NCBI GenBank assembly: GCA_027574665.1
Contig: CM050648.1
Location: 139,314,175 to 139,378,174 of the forward strand
From: Rhynochetos jubatus
Taxonomy: Eukaryota; Chordata; Aves; Eurypygiformes; Rhynochetidae
DNA length: 64,000 bases
Reading direction: 5' to 3'
Part shown: piece after piece, positions 1-33,182 of the stretch
How the letters are laid out: each line of letters starts with the position of its first letter
How positions within the stretch are numbered: position 1 is the first letter of the stretch
Program-made: the position numbers and the translations under genes
The notes under the pieces: generated by a model
Databases searched by the model: none
Seen by the model: the letters and a program-made list of their open reading frames with translations, nothing else
What the model was told of the DNA's origin: nothing

Positions 1-2955
1 TTGCAAAGAGAAGGTGGCACCGAGAAATCATAACGTACTTTTTCAATTTAGGGGATGAGGCTGGGTGGCAAGAGCAGTAAGTTCTGCTCTGTCATACTAT
101 GTGCGTGCAAGGCGGGGGGGGGAACTCCGAAGCGAATGTTGTTTCTGACATTTGCTAATACGTTGTGGACGCTTGACTTCTAAAGGTGAATGTATGTTTA
201 TTGCAATTTTTGTATGCCGTAAAAGGTGCCTTAAGAGTTAGGCACGACAAGATTTTCAAACTGACGGGGAACGTCAGTGTTTCGAAGGGGAATGGATCAA
301 AGCACAAGGTACGCGTTTTGCTGTGCTCACTTGTGTCGCAGTTCAGCCTCGTGACTGCGTAATCTCTTCCTTCCGTTACACGTTAAGGCTGCCAAGGATA
401 GCTGACGTTTCATTTTTACAATATAACTTGGCATGACTTCGGTCGTGGTGGGCGTCAGGGAAGTTAAATAAAATTCTTATGTGGAGCAAAGGCTACGTGA
501 CTCTTTGTCATACTGTATGCCCTTTATTCCTCATTGAGAGACTTTTTTCAAGTTGCTATGCCCTTTTTGAAGATGCTTTGCTGTTTCAACTTTAAATAAC
601 AAACAAACAATGTTCTTGGCTCACTTTGTAGTGTGTTTCAGGGTTATATAGTGGTTAGTATCCCTTCTTTCATGCTGAGTAAAGCCACAAGGAGCTGCTG
701 CTCGTGGGGAAAATTACAACTGTGTGTAAGTGAAGGAAAAGCAGGATTTGACTTTCTAGCATGGACGTTCTGCTCAGGTTTATGTACAAGATTCGTGCCT
801 TATTTAAGCACCGGGATATAAATAAAATTATTTATTATTTAATTTCTTCATCTTCTAAAACAAACAAGAGAATATAAACTGGGGGGGGGGGAGAATCCTA
901 CTCTGCAAGATTGTTTCCCATATGCCCAGAGAAAGGAAGAAAGATGCATACAAATGTTTAGCATGTGCAAGTTTCTTGGTGTGTGATTGGTTCCCTACGT
1001 AGGAGTGGAATTCGGTGAAACAGGACTCCTCTTTTAAAAACAAAGAGTAAGCGCACAACAAAGGATAAGTGATCAAATGATTAGCCAGAGGCTAATAGGA
1101 ATGCAGGGGAAGAGTGACAGATTGCATATTAGCAGGAAATCTGATCTGGAAATTAATTTGAAGCTTTCTGCAGCTCAGGCTGCAAAAGAACTAAATTTGG
1201 AATCTTTCTGAAGGACAAATATATGAAAATTCTGACTTGCTTGTGTATGAATTATTGTACAATACAAGAAAGAAGGCTAACAGATAAATAAAGTTGAATT
1301 ATAATTTAGAGGATTTTTCCTTCTTCCCCGTCCCTCCACTTAATCTTTTAAAAAAATCTGTCCTTGATTAGGGTGAAATATGCATCTGCCTCTAGCTTAG
1401 CGGGAGAAATTGCATTAATTGACTTAAAAGTCCCGTGAGTTCGAAATATGCATGCTGTAAGGTTCTCGGTGGTTGAGTCTACAGTCTGTTGTGTGCAAAT
1501 AGGAGAGTAAAACCAGGGCAACACATAAATACCTCAGCAGACACAATCAACAGCTACATGTCAACAGGGAAATATACTTGGATACTGGAAAAACCAGAGC
1601 TTTTAATTATGCAGAAATGAATATTTCCTTATTTAGTTACCTACCAAATGGTTTTAATTTAACCTTGTGGTAGGTAGATGTCACTTTGTATTAATACAAT
1701 TCGCTTTCTTTATAGAGACCACATCACCTTTCTTAAAAAAATTTAACATTAACTGCTGTAGTGCAGCAGTGCTGAGTCCACACGGTTTTTAAGATTCAAA
1801 ACATTCCTTTAAAAAAAAAAACAACCTCTACAAACTTATTAAAAAATCAGTTTATGCAAGTTTGCTGGTTTACCTTTTTTAAAATTTATGTTTTAATTTT
1901 AAAACGTTAATAAATGCCCCACGGTAAAAGTCTAAAGAATGACTAAATACAGAACAGTAAAATTCGAGTACAACAGATTAATTTCTGTCACGCTGTAAGT
2001 GTAACTAAACTTTTGTTGAGGCGTTACTAAAATTGCTGCTGAAGGGTGGAAATGCTTTGCACGCAGGCTTGATATTCATTGAGGCTGTGTGCAAAGCTTG
2101 ATTTTTCTGAGTAGTTCTCTGCTGGTTTCTGAATCATATGAATACTTGCACTTATGTAAGAAAAAAGTGGCGTGAAAAGTATGTGAAGGTATCAGGTTAG
2201 TGTACGTTGTAATTTAAAAACCTCCTCATTTATGCCTTTGATGGGTTTATATAGTAAAGGAGAAAAGTGATACAGTGACGTGGCTTTTGGATTTATGTGA
2301 GTGCACAGTTGCTTTCTTCTGAACAGAATTATAAATGCTTAATTTCAAGTCGATGCTCCTGTAAGAGTAACTAACAATTTCTCATCCGATTCGCAGTTCC
2401 TGCGTTGTTTTGCACTTTATGTTGTTGTTGGAATGTTTTTGGTGATGGGTTTGGCTTTCAGTTTCTGTCATCTATTTATTTAGTAAAACCACAACAGAAC
2501 AACAATAAAAACTGAAGCTTTAAAAAAACCCTTATTTTATTGATAGAAACAAATCTCATTATTTACTCTCATCATTAACAATGTCTTAGTAAAGAGGAAG
2601 GAGAAGTGCTGCAGCCTTGCAGTCTCCCTCTAGCCTGTGGGTCCGTTTTCCCAGGTAAAGGTCAGGCCTATATTTTATGTTGGTTCACCTTTTAGTCCTT
2701 TGGATCACGTTTTCCTCGTTCCAAGACTCGCATCGTAACAGTGACTTTGGAGGCGTTAGCTAACATCAGTACAATACTCAGGGATTTGCAGCGATTTTTA
2801 AAGGAAGTGTATGAGACAATAAATTCGGATTCTGGTGCCGTGGTGTCTAATAGCTGAGATGTTCCGATCATAACCACCCTGCTTAAGCCACGCTGATTGT
2901 TACAACCTGGGATACCGGTGTTCCTCTACTAAATCTGTTTTGCTTCTGTTTGCAG
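1..2955 (+). other. SLC38A6 intron (5' end outside window)
   Basis: This AT-rich DNA holds no exon I can recognise. It contains a run of ten G at about 882-891 and A/T-rich stretches around 1800-1900. It is read as intron only because the exon at 2956 begins mid-codon. Confidence 0.7.
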
Positions 2956-22510
<19,555 letters not shown>

Positions 22511-23600
22511 CATCCTATTGTCACTGCCTGAACTGAGCTTCAGAAGGACTGCAGGAACCAGGGACCTGCCAAAACTGCCAGAATGAATGCTGGACATCCT
22601 AAAGGGAACGCCGACCAAAGCTGCCTGTGGAAGAAGTAACGCTCTTTTTCACTGCGCTCGTGATTTTCGCTCTTTAATCTGGAGTCGCTGTCGTCAGTTA
22701 TTGGACAATTTGTCTTTGCTGTTCTAAAATACAAGTTTTTAATGATGTAACTTGACGGGTAAAAAGGTCTCTTGAGAATTTCTGCAGTGCAAAAATGGTT
22801 TAGTGCACAAGGAGGACAAAACCAGAACCATGAAACAACTTCTAAAGGCAATGAGATGGATAGGTGTTACATCAGGCACGATGTTCGTGTCATGGTGTGT
22901 GCATTTAGGATGATGCACACATTATCCTGAAGCGTGAAAGACTTCTGTTGCTCGAATAATTTCCAAAGTTTCAGCCAGTTTACATTAAGAACTTCCTGAT
23001 TCCAAATGTTTACCCTAATTATCCTGCCATGAATCCAGAAGCAAACTGCCTTAGCCCGGTTTAATGGGCACATTGTGATAGTATTGGCTAACTGGTTTTG
23101 TTACATACAGTTTTTATACCTCGGTGTGCTTGAATCATACTGAAGTAATTTTTAAATTAGAAGGCTTTGCCCATCGAGCACAATAGCTTTTAGTAGCATT
23201 AGGAAGCATTGCCATTTTGCAATTAATATAGACTCTTTTCAGTTAAAATCTGGGTTTGAATGTTGTTCAATGTTCCTTAGTATTACTCCCAGTGAGAGTT
23301 TTTTTTTCTTTTTCTCTCTTATTCCCATTTTTACAAGTGTTTCATATTTGAAATAGAGTGTTTCTATACGTTATGTACTGTTGTGTGTCAAAGAAGGTTT
23401 TGGGCTTGAAAGGTAAAATTCTGCCTCTGTTGAAGATAAAGGAAATTTGACGTTTATGGAACCCTAATTTTACCTCGGATCTCTCTCAACTTCCATGTAC
23501 TTTTTTATTGCCTGGATGACATGTGACTGCCACTTTCAGCACCAACTGGGCTCTGTTAAAAATGGTATTGAGTGCCCACCATAAAAGTTCCTCATATCAG
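22511..23600 (+). other. SLC38A6: SLC38A6 3' UTR (end uncertain)
   Basis: Sequence after TAA 22510 must begin the 3' UTR. By eye no AATAAA or ATTAAA occurs between the stop and about 28188, so the end cannot be set. Weaker variants exist, AATACA near 22729 and AATAAT near 22954. The right border given is arbitrary. Confidence 0.4.
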
Positions 23601-26600
23601 TAGAATGAAAGCAGTGGCTGATACCGTGGTAAGGTTTTAAAATTAGTTTCTATGAGATGGCATCTGATGTCTTTAAAATAGCTTAATCTCTTCCGAGACT
23701 TCATGCCCTAAGGAAGCTAAGCCTCCACAGAAACGGACTGTGTAAAGTTAAGGAATTAGACCTCAGGCTCAAATAGCAAGATTCAGAGAGTGGGAAAGTT
23801 CTTCATTGTTTCCAGATGCTGTACTTCTTTTAATTTGGCTTAGCACTTTTACATCTGAGAAGTGGAACGAGACACGAGTGAGTCACAGCAGAATAAGACA
23901 TCCATGTAATATGAAAGCAGCCAGTAAGTGACACGTAAATACGTTTTTCTGTCGGAAAGGCGCACAGTTAGGAAGTTAGGTGAGTGTTGCTAGAAAGTCC
24001 TGCTGAGACAGTTCTGCTAATACGTTGACTTACATTTTTTTTCTCTTGAGCTAGGGGAGGTGCCCCAGAGCCTGGCACTTCTAACTTTGTAGCAACGGGT
24101 CTGAGCGATTGACCTTTTTAATGACGTCACATTGGTTTTGGAAGACGCTGATGGATGTGCCGGCTTTAGCACAACCCTGGTTGAATGTGCTTCACTCTCG
24201 CCTGCCTAATAGAAACAGCAAACAGAAGAGTTGGAATCTGCACTTCTATTCCTGAGATGAGAAACTAGGATTTCTCTGGCTTCAGTGCCAGCAGATCACT
24301 ATGCTTTATGAGGATCCATAAGATACTTTTCCGTATAGATAGATGGCCTGAAGGCACCCAGGGTGGGGCAGCTTGGTACTGCTTCAGGAATCCTTTTTGC
24401 CTGGGGAATATTCTTCTATTTTTGAGTTTAGTATAGAAATAGATGTGTGTGGTGAGGCCTGGGAGCTGTGAAGTTTGGGTAGGATCCCCACTCTGCAGGG
24501 ATTGGTACGTTATCTTTTGGCAAAGACTGCGGTGATTTTTACTGTGCGGTTCCTAGCAGAGGTTTCATGACACAAGGTGAGCCATCTGTCACGTTGTCAG
24601 TGCCAGGAACAGCACGTCCACTCTTGGCCAGAAGCTCACAGCTACTTCTGTGGCACTGGCAGTGGCTCCTGGTCAGCGCGTTGAACTAGCAGAAAACCAA
24701 CGTGACCGCAAGATGGGACACGTTACCTGCCAAAAAACCTGAACTGAGCTCGCTCGCTCAGGGGTCAGGAAAAGTGAGGGGGGGGTGTTAGGAGTGGGAC
24801 CGCCTTTTGGAGCAGGGGCAGCAGTTAGATCAGCTCATTCTTCTCATAAAAGCAGTTTTGCCTGTCAGGTTAAAGGGTGTGTGCGCATAGGGGTTGCCTC
24901 TAACTTGAGAGGTCTCTGGCCTCCTTTGGCCAAGGGCTCGGTCGGGCTTTCTCAGCACTGTGCGCGCATTAATGGTTGAGGCTCCCCATCTTGCCTCTCA
25001 TTCTTGCAGTTCTCCAGCTTGTTGAACTCTGACTGACCAGAGGTAGCCATTCCCTGCCTGTGGCTACCCTCAATAGCTGCGTTTCACAGGCTTCGTTGCG
25101 CTGTAGGGATTCGGCCGCTCGGGGTATCTCCGTCAGCAGTGTGAAATGCTAAATATGTACCTTATAAAGTGCACCTTGAGAAAGCGATGACAGCTGCGCA
25201 TCAGGAAGCGATTTTCTGCTGAACCAAAACTTTTTAGGAAAACAGGAGACCTTACATTCATGGGAATGAACTGTCGGTGGGATTTTTTTTGTTTGTTTGT
25301 TTTTGTTTGTTTGTTTTTTCCCAGACGCTAGAATTTAGGAGGAATATTTATTACGAATTTTATGGAAATTGTTCCTCGTTTATCATACGTGCTTGTAGTA
25401 GACCATTGAGTAATACTCGTAATCACTGCAGTCGCTTTATTTTGGACTCTAAGCAGCAAGACCTGACAGTGAAGGCTTAGATTGTCTGTGGAGGTGCAGA
25501 AAGCTGGCCAAGTTTCACTAAGCTTTTGCTCTTTCCTGCTCCCCATGAAAAGCTGAGTCTGGCCACGCACTGCAATAACCTGTTGTACAAAGGCGGTTGG
25601 GTTTGTGTGCATCATCTTAAAAATGTGACTGAGAAAATGCCTGAAATGCAGTGTTAATTTTACAGTTGATTCCTGTAATGCTACGGGAATCACTACATTA
25701 TTGTTTTTCATCCCTCAGTATTATCCTAACCGGCCTGGCTGCTAGCTAACTGTGCTAATAGGGAGACTTTGGAATGCTGGATAGCAGGGGATGACGTTAA
25801 CGCTCGGCGAGGATGGATGGAAGCGATTCATGCCTCTGCTGGAGGAGCTCTGTCATTACAGTCTGGCTGGGGTGCGGAAAGGCTGGCAGCACAGAGGGTT
25901 ACAGAGCCTGTGTTATCTTTTGTCTGAAAACCAGAAATAGCGCTGCTTTTAAGTTTCTGTGATACATAACTTAAAATAGAGAGAGGGGCAGAAAGAGAAA
26001 GAACTTCTATTCCCAAATTTGGAAAAAAATGTGTTTTCCACAGTGAAAAAGCAGAGTAAGGACACTGTTCTTACCCTTCGCATCTCCCGCGGGCTGCTGT
26101 GCTTGTGTGTGTGTGAGGGTTTCACTACAGCTGTGCACTATTGAATGTTTTGAGTTAAACGGGCTTCCAATCTGGAACTGCTCACTCACATGCTGATAAA
26201 GGTATTTTTCTTTACTCTTGTGTACAGACTTCTTTTCCTGAATTCCCAGATTTACGAATTTCAGTGGTTCTGCTTTATTACCTGTCGTTCGCGTTTTCCA
26301 ACCTTTTTTTCCGAAGACTTGACAGGCACGGATGAAGGGGCCTGCAGCCTTTCTGAACTCGCTTGGGAAGCTTGCCTCTCCCCGCTGAACAAGAAGAACA
26401 GTGCAGGAGATGAATATGAATTGGAAGCCTTTGATTTGTTTTCTCTCCTTCTCCTATTTCCATTCCTTGTCCGTCTGAGGGCTGCTCAGATTTCAGATGG
26501 CCTGGGGTAAAGCTGGGTATGGAGAGTGTCTCTGCAGGAACGAGAACCCCAAAACAAAAGCCCTCTTAACCTGCCTTTCTATTGTGGCAAATACTCCTGT

Positions 26601-26665
26601 TTTATTCCCATGTTTCTAAGCAGTTTGTGTCTTAATATATTGATTTTCACAGCAAAAAGTTTGTT

Positions 26666-26741
26666 CGAAATTCTCTGTTGTGTCCCTGTGTGGTGAAAGG
26701 TGATGGTTTGAAATTCTCTGTTGTGTCCCCGTGTGGTGAAA
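26666..26741 (+). repeat. Two-copy tandem duplication, 43-bp period
   Basis: A block beginning gaaattctctgttgtgtccc and continuing to gtggtgaaa is present twice, at 26666-26698 and 26709-26741, with a single C/T change inside. The copies are adjacent apart from a short linker, so this is a recent local duplication. Confidence 0.8.
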
Positions 26742-27489
26742 ATCGAGACACTGAAACTCTGTCCCTCCTTTCACCTTCCCCTTCTGCATCCGTACCGGTT
26801 ACAGGGCGCTGGGCAGGAAGGTGCCATGAGTTGCACTGTCCGGATGCTCACTGGGGAGGGTGCAGCCTGCGGGCCTGTGTCCACCACCGGTCATCCCTGG
26901 AGGTCAGTGTCACATGTAGGCAGACTGTTGTGGTGTGCCCATCGTGTCTGTTCTTGTAAGAATTTGACTTTTAGAAGCGTGCAGTCATCGTACGTTTGCA
27001 GCGTGGGAAGGCGGTGCTGATTTGGCGCTCTTCCGTCATGTGTGTCGCCTGTAATGAGCGGGCGGTGCCGTATTCCCGACCCTTACAACCCCCCTAATGA
27101 GGGTGCGAACGGGATGGTGCACTGGGACCGCCCTGACCGAGCTGCTAGGGCCAACGTTAAATCCTTGGGCAGCCCGGAAGCGCATTGTTTGCGTGAGAGA
27201 GAATGTGGGCTTGTGCTTGGCTACTGCGTTTCTCCTGCGGGACGAAGTGTCATTAGGGTATGGATCTGGAGGTCAGCGCTCCAGCAGCTGTAGTCCACGG
27301 GGGCTGCGGGGACACAGGGGAGCCCCCCGTCCACGCTTCCCTGTCCTCAGGCTCCGTAGGCATCTCCTTTGGACAGTAGAGCAGGGTTAGGGACCTATGT
27401 GGGTATTTTGCCTTACTCAACGCGGACTCAACATGGACTCAGTAAATCCTCAAAATGAATTTTGAGGATTATTTGTGAAGTAAGTCCAC

Positions 27490-28900
27490 GAAGCGCTTTC
27501 ATTAGCGCTAGCCGATGCGCGCGCAGCATTGCGTGCGACACGCGAGGGCAGACGCGTGCCTGTCCTGGGTAGAAGTACCAGCGAGATGTCCCCGGGACAT
27601 CTGGCAGGGCAGTTCCTGGCCCTTCCTGAGCCAAAGGGAGGTTATAGAACTCCTTTCCCAAATAATAGATTTCATTTCATACTTGTATGTCGTACAACAC
27701 ATTTGCTACTTTGAGTTGTCCCTCAGATTCCCTGTGGAACAGCCAGGGCATGTTCCAAACGACGTGGGAAATGAAGAACAGCGCTTGCGTTACTCGGGCG
27801 ATGGCTGTGTAACGCGCCTGTTTGCTGAAAGCACCGAGTGTCGGCGGCTCTGCCGTCGGTTCCTGACGGGCGGGGGGTGTCGCAGCTGGCCCCGGCTCGG
27901 TCTGTAGCCTTCCTCTCACCAGGGAAGGGTTAGGGTTCTTCAAAACCATTCCCAGGTTGGTGGCGGCAGCGTATTTGTGCGCTGACGTGTGTTCTCCGCC
28001 GCCTGCCTCGCTGTGTGTGATCCCTGCGCCGTTCTGCAGGCGATGTCTTGCAGCATCCAGCGTGAAATGGATGTGAGACACGGTCCGGGAAGCTGCTGCT
28101 GACTGCTCCTCCCGGACCTGCCTGCTCTCAGCACCGTGTTTGATTGTGCTCTTCGAACCGCACTCTCCAAAACGTAAAGGGTGCAGGAAATAAATAGCTT
28201 GGCCCTTCAGAACTGCGTTGGACATCCTTGGAGGTGCTGGTTTCATGGACAGCAGACCTGCCTCTTCCCCCCTCTAGAACAAGAGGCCGGGGAAGCGATC
28301 CTGGAGGCGGTGGGTGCCCGCCTGGCCCGGCAGTACAAAGCGCCATGAAAAACTGCTCGCGGAAAGGCCTTTGGGAAAGGCCTTGTGCAGCAAGGTGAGG
28401 GGCGGCCAGGGCAGGCGGAACACCTCGTTACGGGGTAGCAGCAAGCGGGAAGAGGGCTGCCCTGGACAGGCTCCAGAGCAGGGATGTGCTTTTGGTTGGA
28501 AACCACGGAGGTGTCTAACAGCACTGACTGACAACCTGTGAGCACAGCTCCAAGCGCTCTGCAGGGTCTAAGGGAGTCCTGAATAGAAGCAAAAAACGGG
28601 AAAAATACCCTCATTACTGTGCCGCTGACTCGATTCCACTCAGACACATGAAAATGGGTATCGGCAAATTCCTGTTGACTTAACGACATTTGTCCCAGCT
28701 AGAACTGGTACCAAGTAGCCCAAAGCCCGGCTTTTCCAAGCGCGAGGCAGAACTTGCTCTTGCGCGGCGCCGGCCGCTCGTACCTGGTTTTGCTGCTGAG
28801 TGGGTCCTGCCCGTGCTTGGTGTTTCTCTTGCCTCCAGCATCGCTGCTCGCATGTCGGCGGTTTATACAGCAGCCGCGCGACGCCAGGCAGCTCTCTGCA
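27490..28900. promoter_or_regulatory. CpG-dense patches, possible weak CpG island
   Basis: CpG is concentrated at 27500-27595 (about 13 in 95 bp, including gatgcgcgcgcag), 27765-27905 and 28735-28880 (gcgcggcgccggccgc). Vertebrate DNA usually loses CpG, so such clusters can mark promoters or unmethylated regulatory DNA. They are interrupted by ordinary sequence and no first exon was recognised nearby. Confidence 0.3.
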
Positions 28901-30158
28901 CCTGGTTTAAATTTAAAGCTCGTTTGCACGTGATGTCACGCTTTTATTGTCAGCCCGGCGAAGGTCAAGACAGTTCGTTTTGGGAAGGTTTGCATCGTTG
29001 AGCCTTTACAGCGCTGCCATTAATGCCTCCGCCGTCTGACCTACAGCTCAGTTTGCTGGCGTGATGTAATCGAAGGCACTGGGTTTACACGGCGAGCGGG
29101 GAGGCTGGTGCGGTGGCTAATCAGCCCACGTCGCAGAACTACTTCTGGAGACCGAGGGTGGGAATTACTGCTCCGCGCATCATGTAGCAAATCGGGGATC
29201 TGGCCAGAGGAGAGTTAACGAGCCCTGGGAGCTCGGGGTGGGGGGGCGTTACAGGCTGTTGCCTTTCAGGAGCTCAGTCTCGCTGCTCCATCGACTGGAG
29301 TGGGACGATGTTCCCGGGAGCCCCGTCTCTCCACCCTCCCAGGTAGCTCCGCTTGATAATGGGATTTACACGCAGGGCTGGAGAAAAGATTTGGGATGTG
29401 GTTGTGACGGCACAGAACCCATAGGGCTGGAGTCCAGAGCCGTGAAAATCTCCGGCCCTGTTCTCCCCTTCTCCGCTCATGCTCTGCTGTTCCGTTTCGT
29501 GCGCTGCTCCGGAAGCGGGGCTGTAGCGTAGCGTTTCCCCAGCTGGGTTTGTGCAGCTCATGGCTGTGAATCTCCTGTTGGAAGGGTCTGTGTATTTTAT
29601 GGCTGCCTACAGTCCTGGCACTGGGTGTAGCCTGTGGGATGCGTGTTCAGGTGTTTGCTTCGGGATTTGGATGAATAGCTTCCATCCCAGTTAAAGGGAG
29701 AAGCGGCTGATTTCGTGCTTTCTATCGTCTACAGTTCTCTGTCTCCAAATACATAAATCGATGTGTGATCCTTCCGGACTAAGCTTTGAAGAGCCCGAGC
29801 AGTGAGACAGAAGCAGCTTCATGTTGGCGGGTACCAAATGTGGGCGCAGAGTCGGTCTGGGCAGAAGCTGTGCCGAGGGGGTACCTGTTACCCCGAGTCT
29901 GCACGGCACCGGGGTGAACTGAAAGAGCTCCCGCCTTCTCCTCTTGGCCCGTTTCGATCGCCAGTTGTTGCGCCGCCACCGGAGCCTGTCTGGAGGCTCC
30001 CTCACCCCTGAGCATGGGGTAGGGGTGCCAGGGAATTGCCACTGCTGCTCACTGACTGGGTCCTGAGCAAGTCGTGGACTTCGGAGGCGTGGAGAGTTAG
30101 GTGAAACCACATGTGGCTGGTAAGGGGTGCAGGTGGAAGGTCTGTCTGGAGGGCACTT

Positions 30159-30430
30159 TCATAGAATAGAAACATTTAGGTTGGAATAGACCTTTAAGAT
30201 CATCAAGTGCAACATGAACCCAGCAGTGCCAAGCCCGCCACTAAGCTGTGTCCCTGAGCACCACATCTACGTGTCTTGTGGTGACTCCCCATCTCCCTGG
30301 GCAGCCCGTTCCAGTGTCTGACAACCCTTTCTGGGAAGACGCCGTCCCTAATATCCAATCTAAACCTCCCACTGGCGCAACTCGAGGCCATTTCCTCTTG
30401 TCCTATTGCTTGTCACTTGGGAGAAGAGAC
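30159..30430 (-). mobile_element. CR1 LINE 3' fragment
   Basis: The + strand begins tcatagaatagaaacattta, then ggttggaatagacctttaag and catcaagtgcaac, and ends near cttgtcacttgggagaagag. This is the reverse complement of a CR1 3' end. It is 5'-truncated, as most CR1 copies are, and belongs to the group whose 3' UTR carries the 'aacctcccctggcgcaacttgaggcc' block. Confidence 0.9.
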
Positions 30431-33182
30431 TTTGCTCAAAGAGGGAGAGCTGAGGGCGCTAGGAAGTGTCTGAGACTCAGCGCTTCTGCAGTCCATTCCT
30501 CCGCCTGGGCTCCAAAGCGGGGTTATAGCCTTCACCGCCCGAGCGATGTTCCCTACGTGTTTGAGTACAGCGTCACCGTGCACATCTCTCTCAACAAAGA
30601 TACGTGGAATTTGTGCCCCAAACATTGCTGCCTCCTCAGGACATCGATCCTTTTACCTCTTTGGATACGTGCTTGTCTGGGGAGCGATGCAGCACAGCAA
30701 GATCCTACTTGCAGACTGCGACTCGCCAGGCACTAGTAGTAAGGAAAGGTGGAGTGAAGCGCTAAAAGTCCTTTCATTCTATCAGTAGATATTTACCCAT
30801 AAGCTCTGTCCCGTGAAAGTGAGCTGCTTTGGATGTGCAGAGCACGGAGACCAGTGAAGTGCAAACTGAGCCATTGCCGTGGTGCTTTGGGGTTGCCGAC
30901 TGTTACTGCAGGACACCCCTTCCCAAGGGTCTGAGAGGGGTCAAGGTGGGGGCGAGTAAGAACAGCCTCAGCTGTTACGCCAGCAACGATACCGTCAAGG
31001 GCAACCAGGCCTCTTGCCCAGCGTGGTTGCCAGATGGGATTAGGGAGCAAGGGCCCCGTCTCGGGGGACGGCGTTGTACGAGGTGTGCCCCGTGAGGTCT
31101 GTGATGCTCCCTGGCAGCCGCGGCGGGATGGGGAGCTGCGTGGATGTGGTCATTTTTAGTTCTCATTGGGCATTCCTGCTAGAGCCAGCTCCGAAACTGT
31201 TGTTGAAATGGCATGGTTTTCCTTTTGGTATTTGCTGGCACGCTTTCCGCTGCTGTTCACAAGTCGTTTCTTCTGGAACCATCTGAGCACGGGGAACATT
31301 CGTCTGGTCCTTTTCCAAGGGGAGATTACTCGAATGGTGGTGGAGAGACATTGCCTCAGCCTGGCTGCCAAATGTTAGTCGAAGACGTCTGTCTTGCCAT
31401 TCCTTAATCTGACAGTTCAATTTGGTGGGTTGGAAGCCAAGGAATGACGTTTCCCCAGGGGACACGAAGCCTCAGGCTGGAACTACATGGAAACTGTGGA
31501 CAGATCTTTTTTCCCCCCACAGATTGTGAAAGTCTATATTCGACCTTATTCCAGCCACTGACGCCGTTCCACCAGGGCAGGGGCCTCGTGTTTGCCACGG
31601 CTTGTCCAAGTAAGGCCCTTCCCTTTGAGCGGAGTGTTCTCCAGCGTCCTGCCATGGGGGAAATAGTTGGCTCGAGCACTTCCCCGCCACCCCTTGCTCC
31701 CTCTGTGGGGGTGGAATACACACACGAGGGCTTTAGTGGTCCCGGGAGGGACTGAGTGAAATTCCTTGCTTTGAACTGGACATTAACATGGAGAAACGGC
31801 ATCTTTCAGAAATGCAATGCTCAGCGCAGCATCGCCAGGCGTAAAGAAACTCCGTGTACGTTCGTGTTTTGATAGCGCTATCCGTTAGGCTCCAGCATCT
31901 GGGATCCAGGGGACTGCTGAAGCGACCTATCCAATAGCGGTTCTGAGGGGGGTGAGGTTTTGTGCACGTTTCAGACCCAGCTTTGACTTGCAGGGTTTGC
32001 CTCTCAGGGAGAGTTGGATCAGTCATTTGAAGGTGTTTGCTTTAGGGCTCTCTCCTCTGTGAGAGGGTAACGGAGCAGCCTTGGCCGTATAAATCAGTTT
32101 GGAAGTGGCTTATAAAGTGCTTAACTTGCCTTCTATTAAAATTCCTTGTTGTCCCTCCAGTCCTTACAGCTCGCTGTTAAATGAGCTCTTGGGAAGCTGG
32201 GGAGGGAAGTCCCTTTCTGCGCTGCACAAGGAACGTGCTTTACTGGGAAGGTCTAAAAGCAGAATCCGGTGGACGTTGCCTGTAAAAACAGGTGAGGTTG
32301 TGCCGGTAACTTGGCGAATGTAGAAGTTCATTGTTGTCCCCTGCCAGCGTCGGGGCTTTGAGTGATGAGAAAAGGCATGAGCGAGTGGCATGGGTGCCCG
32401 AGGGTCAGTCCCCTTTCCTGGTGTTCTCCTGCTGCTGGGGAAGTGTTCAGGAGCCTAAATGCTGGAGGCTTTCAGTGAAGCCTGGATCTACAGGATCCAG
32501 CCCCTGAACCGGGGCTGCCTTTGCCTGGGCTCAAGCGGGCTGGTCCTGGAGCGGCCACAGGACTGCTGGGGCTTGCTCTGGCTGCAGAGGCCAAGGCTAA
32601 AACCCACCAAGGCAAAGGGATTCCCTGGCCCTGCCATCCTGGGGCAGGAGGAAGGTGGCCGAGAGTGGAGGGGAGGAGGGAGCAAGGGGAGAGGAAGGAT
32701 TTGTTGAGTTGTCCCTTGAAACTCTTCTTTTGCTGACCTGGAGCAGAGTGTGACACCGCCCCTGCTGTGCAGGGGGTCTGTGGGGCTGGGATGGGGACAT
32801 CAGCCCCACCCATTGTGCACCCTCATCCTCTGCCTCCAAGGAAACCAGAGAGCGCCAGAGGTCAGAGCCTGTCACTGCCTCTTCTGAGCTGGCCATGGAC
32901 ACGCTCACCTGTCCCCGAGGCTCTAAAAAAGCCACAGGGTTTGGCTCAGCGGGTGGGAGCTCCCAGCACCAGTGTGGCACCTCCCGGGCTGCTTCACCAG
33001 GACGACTCCCCCGGCATTAGCGCTGGGATTGTTTATGCGCTGCCACTTCCCCGGGGACCAGGCAAGCCTGGCCATCGCAGCCCCCTGCGGTGGGCGCGTT
33101 GCACAGGCCTGGCAGCCGCAGGCTTTGTCACTGGCCTGCAGCAGCTCCAGATGGTTTGGTCTCTGCAGAGCTTCAGTGAGCC
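30431..33182. other. Intergenic GC-rich DNA, no gene supported
   Basis: No recognised repeat or protein was found. Open frames up to about 160 codons (for example + 30248-30736 and + 32767-33195) overlap others on the opposite strand and look like products of GC-rich composition. Confidence 0.55.

Larger units (their letters stand above)
23601..30158. other. Intergenic DNA, no gene supported
   Basis: The first 3 kb is plain mixed-composition DNA. A GTTT/GTTTT simple repeat lies at about 25288-25317, a 43-bp tandem duplication at 26666-26741, a perfect inverted repeat at 27445-27470, and CpG-dense patches at about 27490-28900. Several GC-rich ORFs of 90-189 codons overlap in opposite strands and frames with no homology I recognise. 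Confidence 0.6.
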
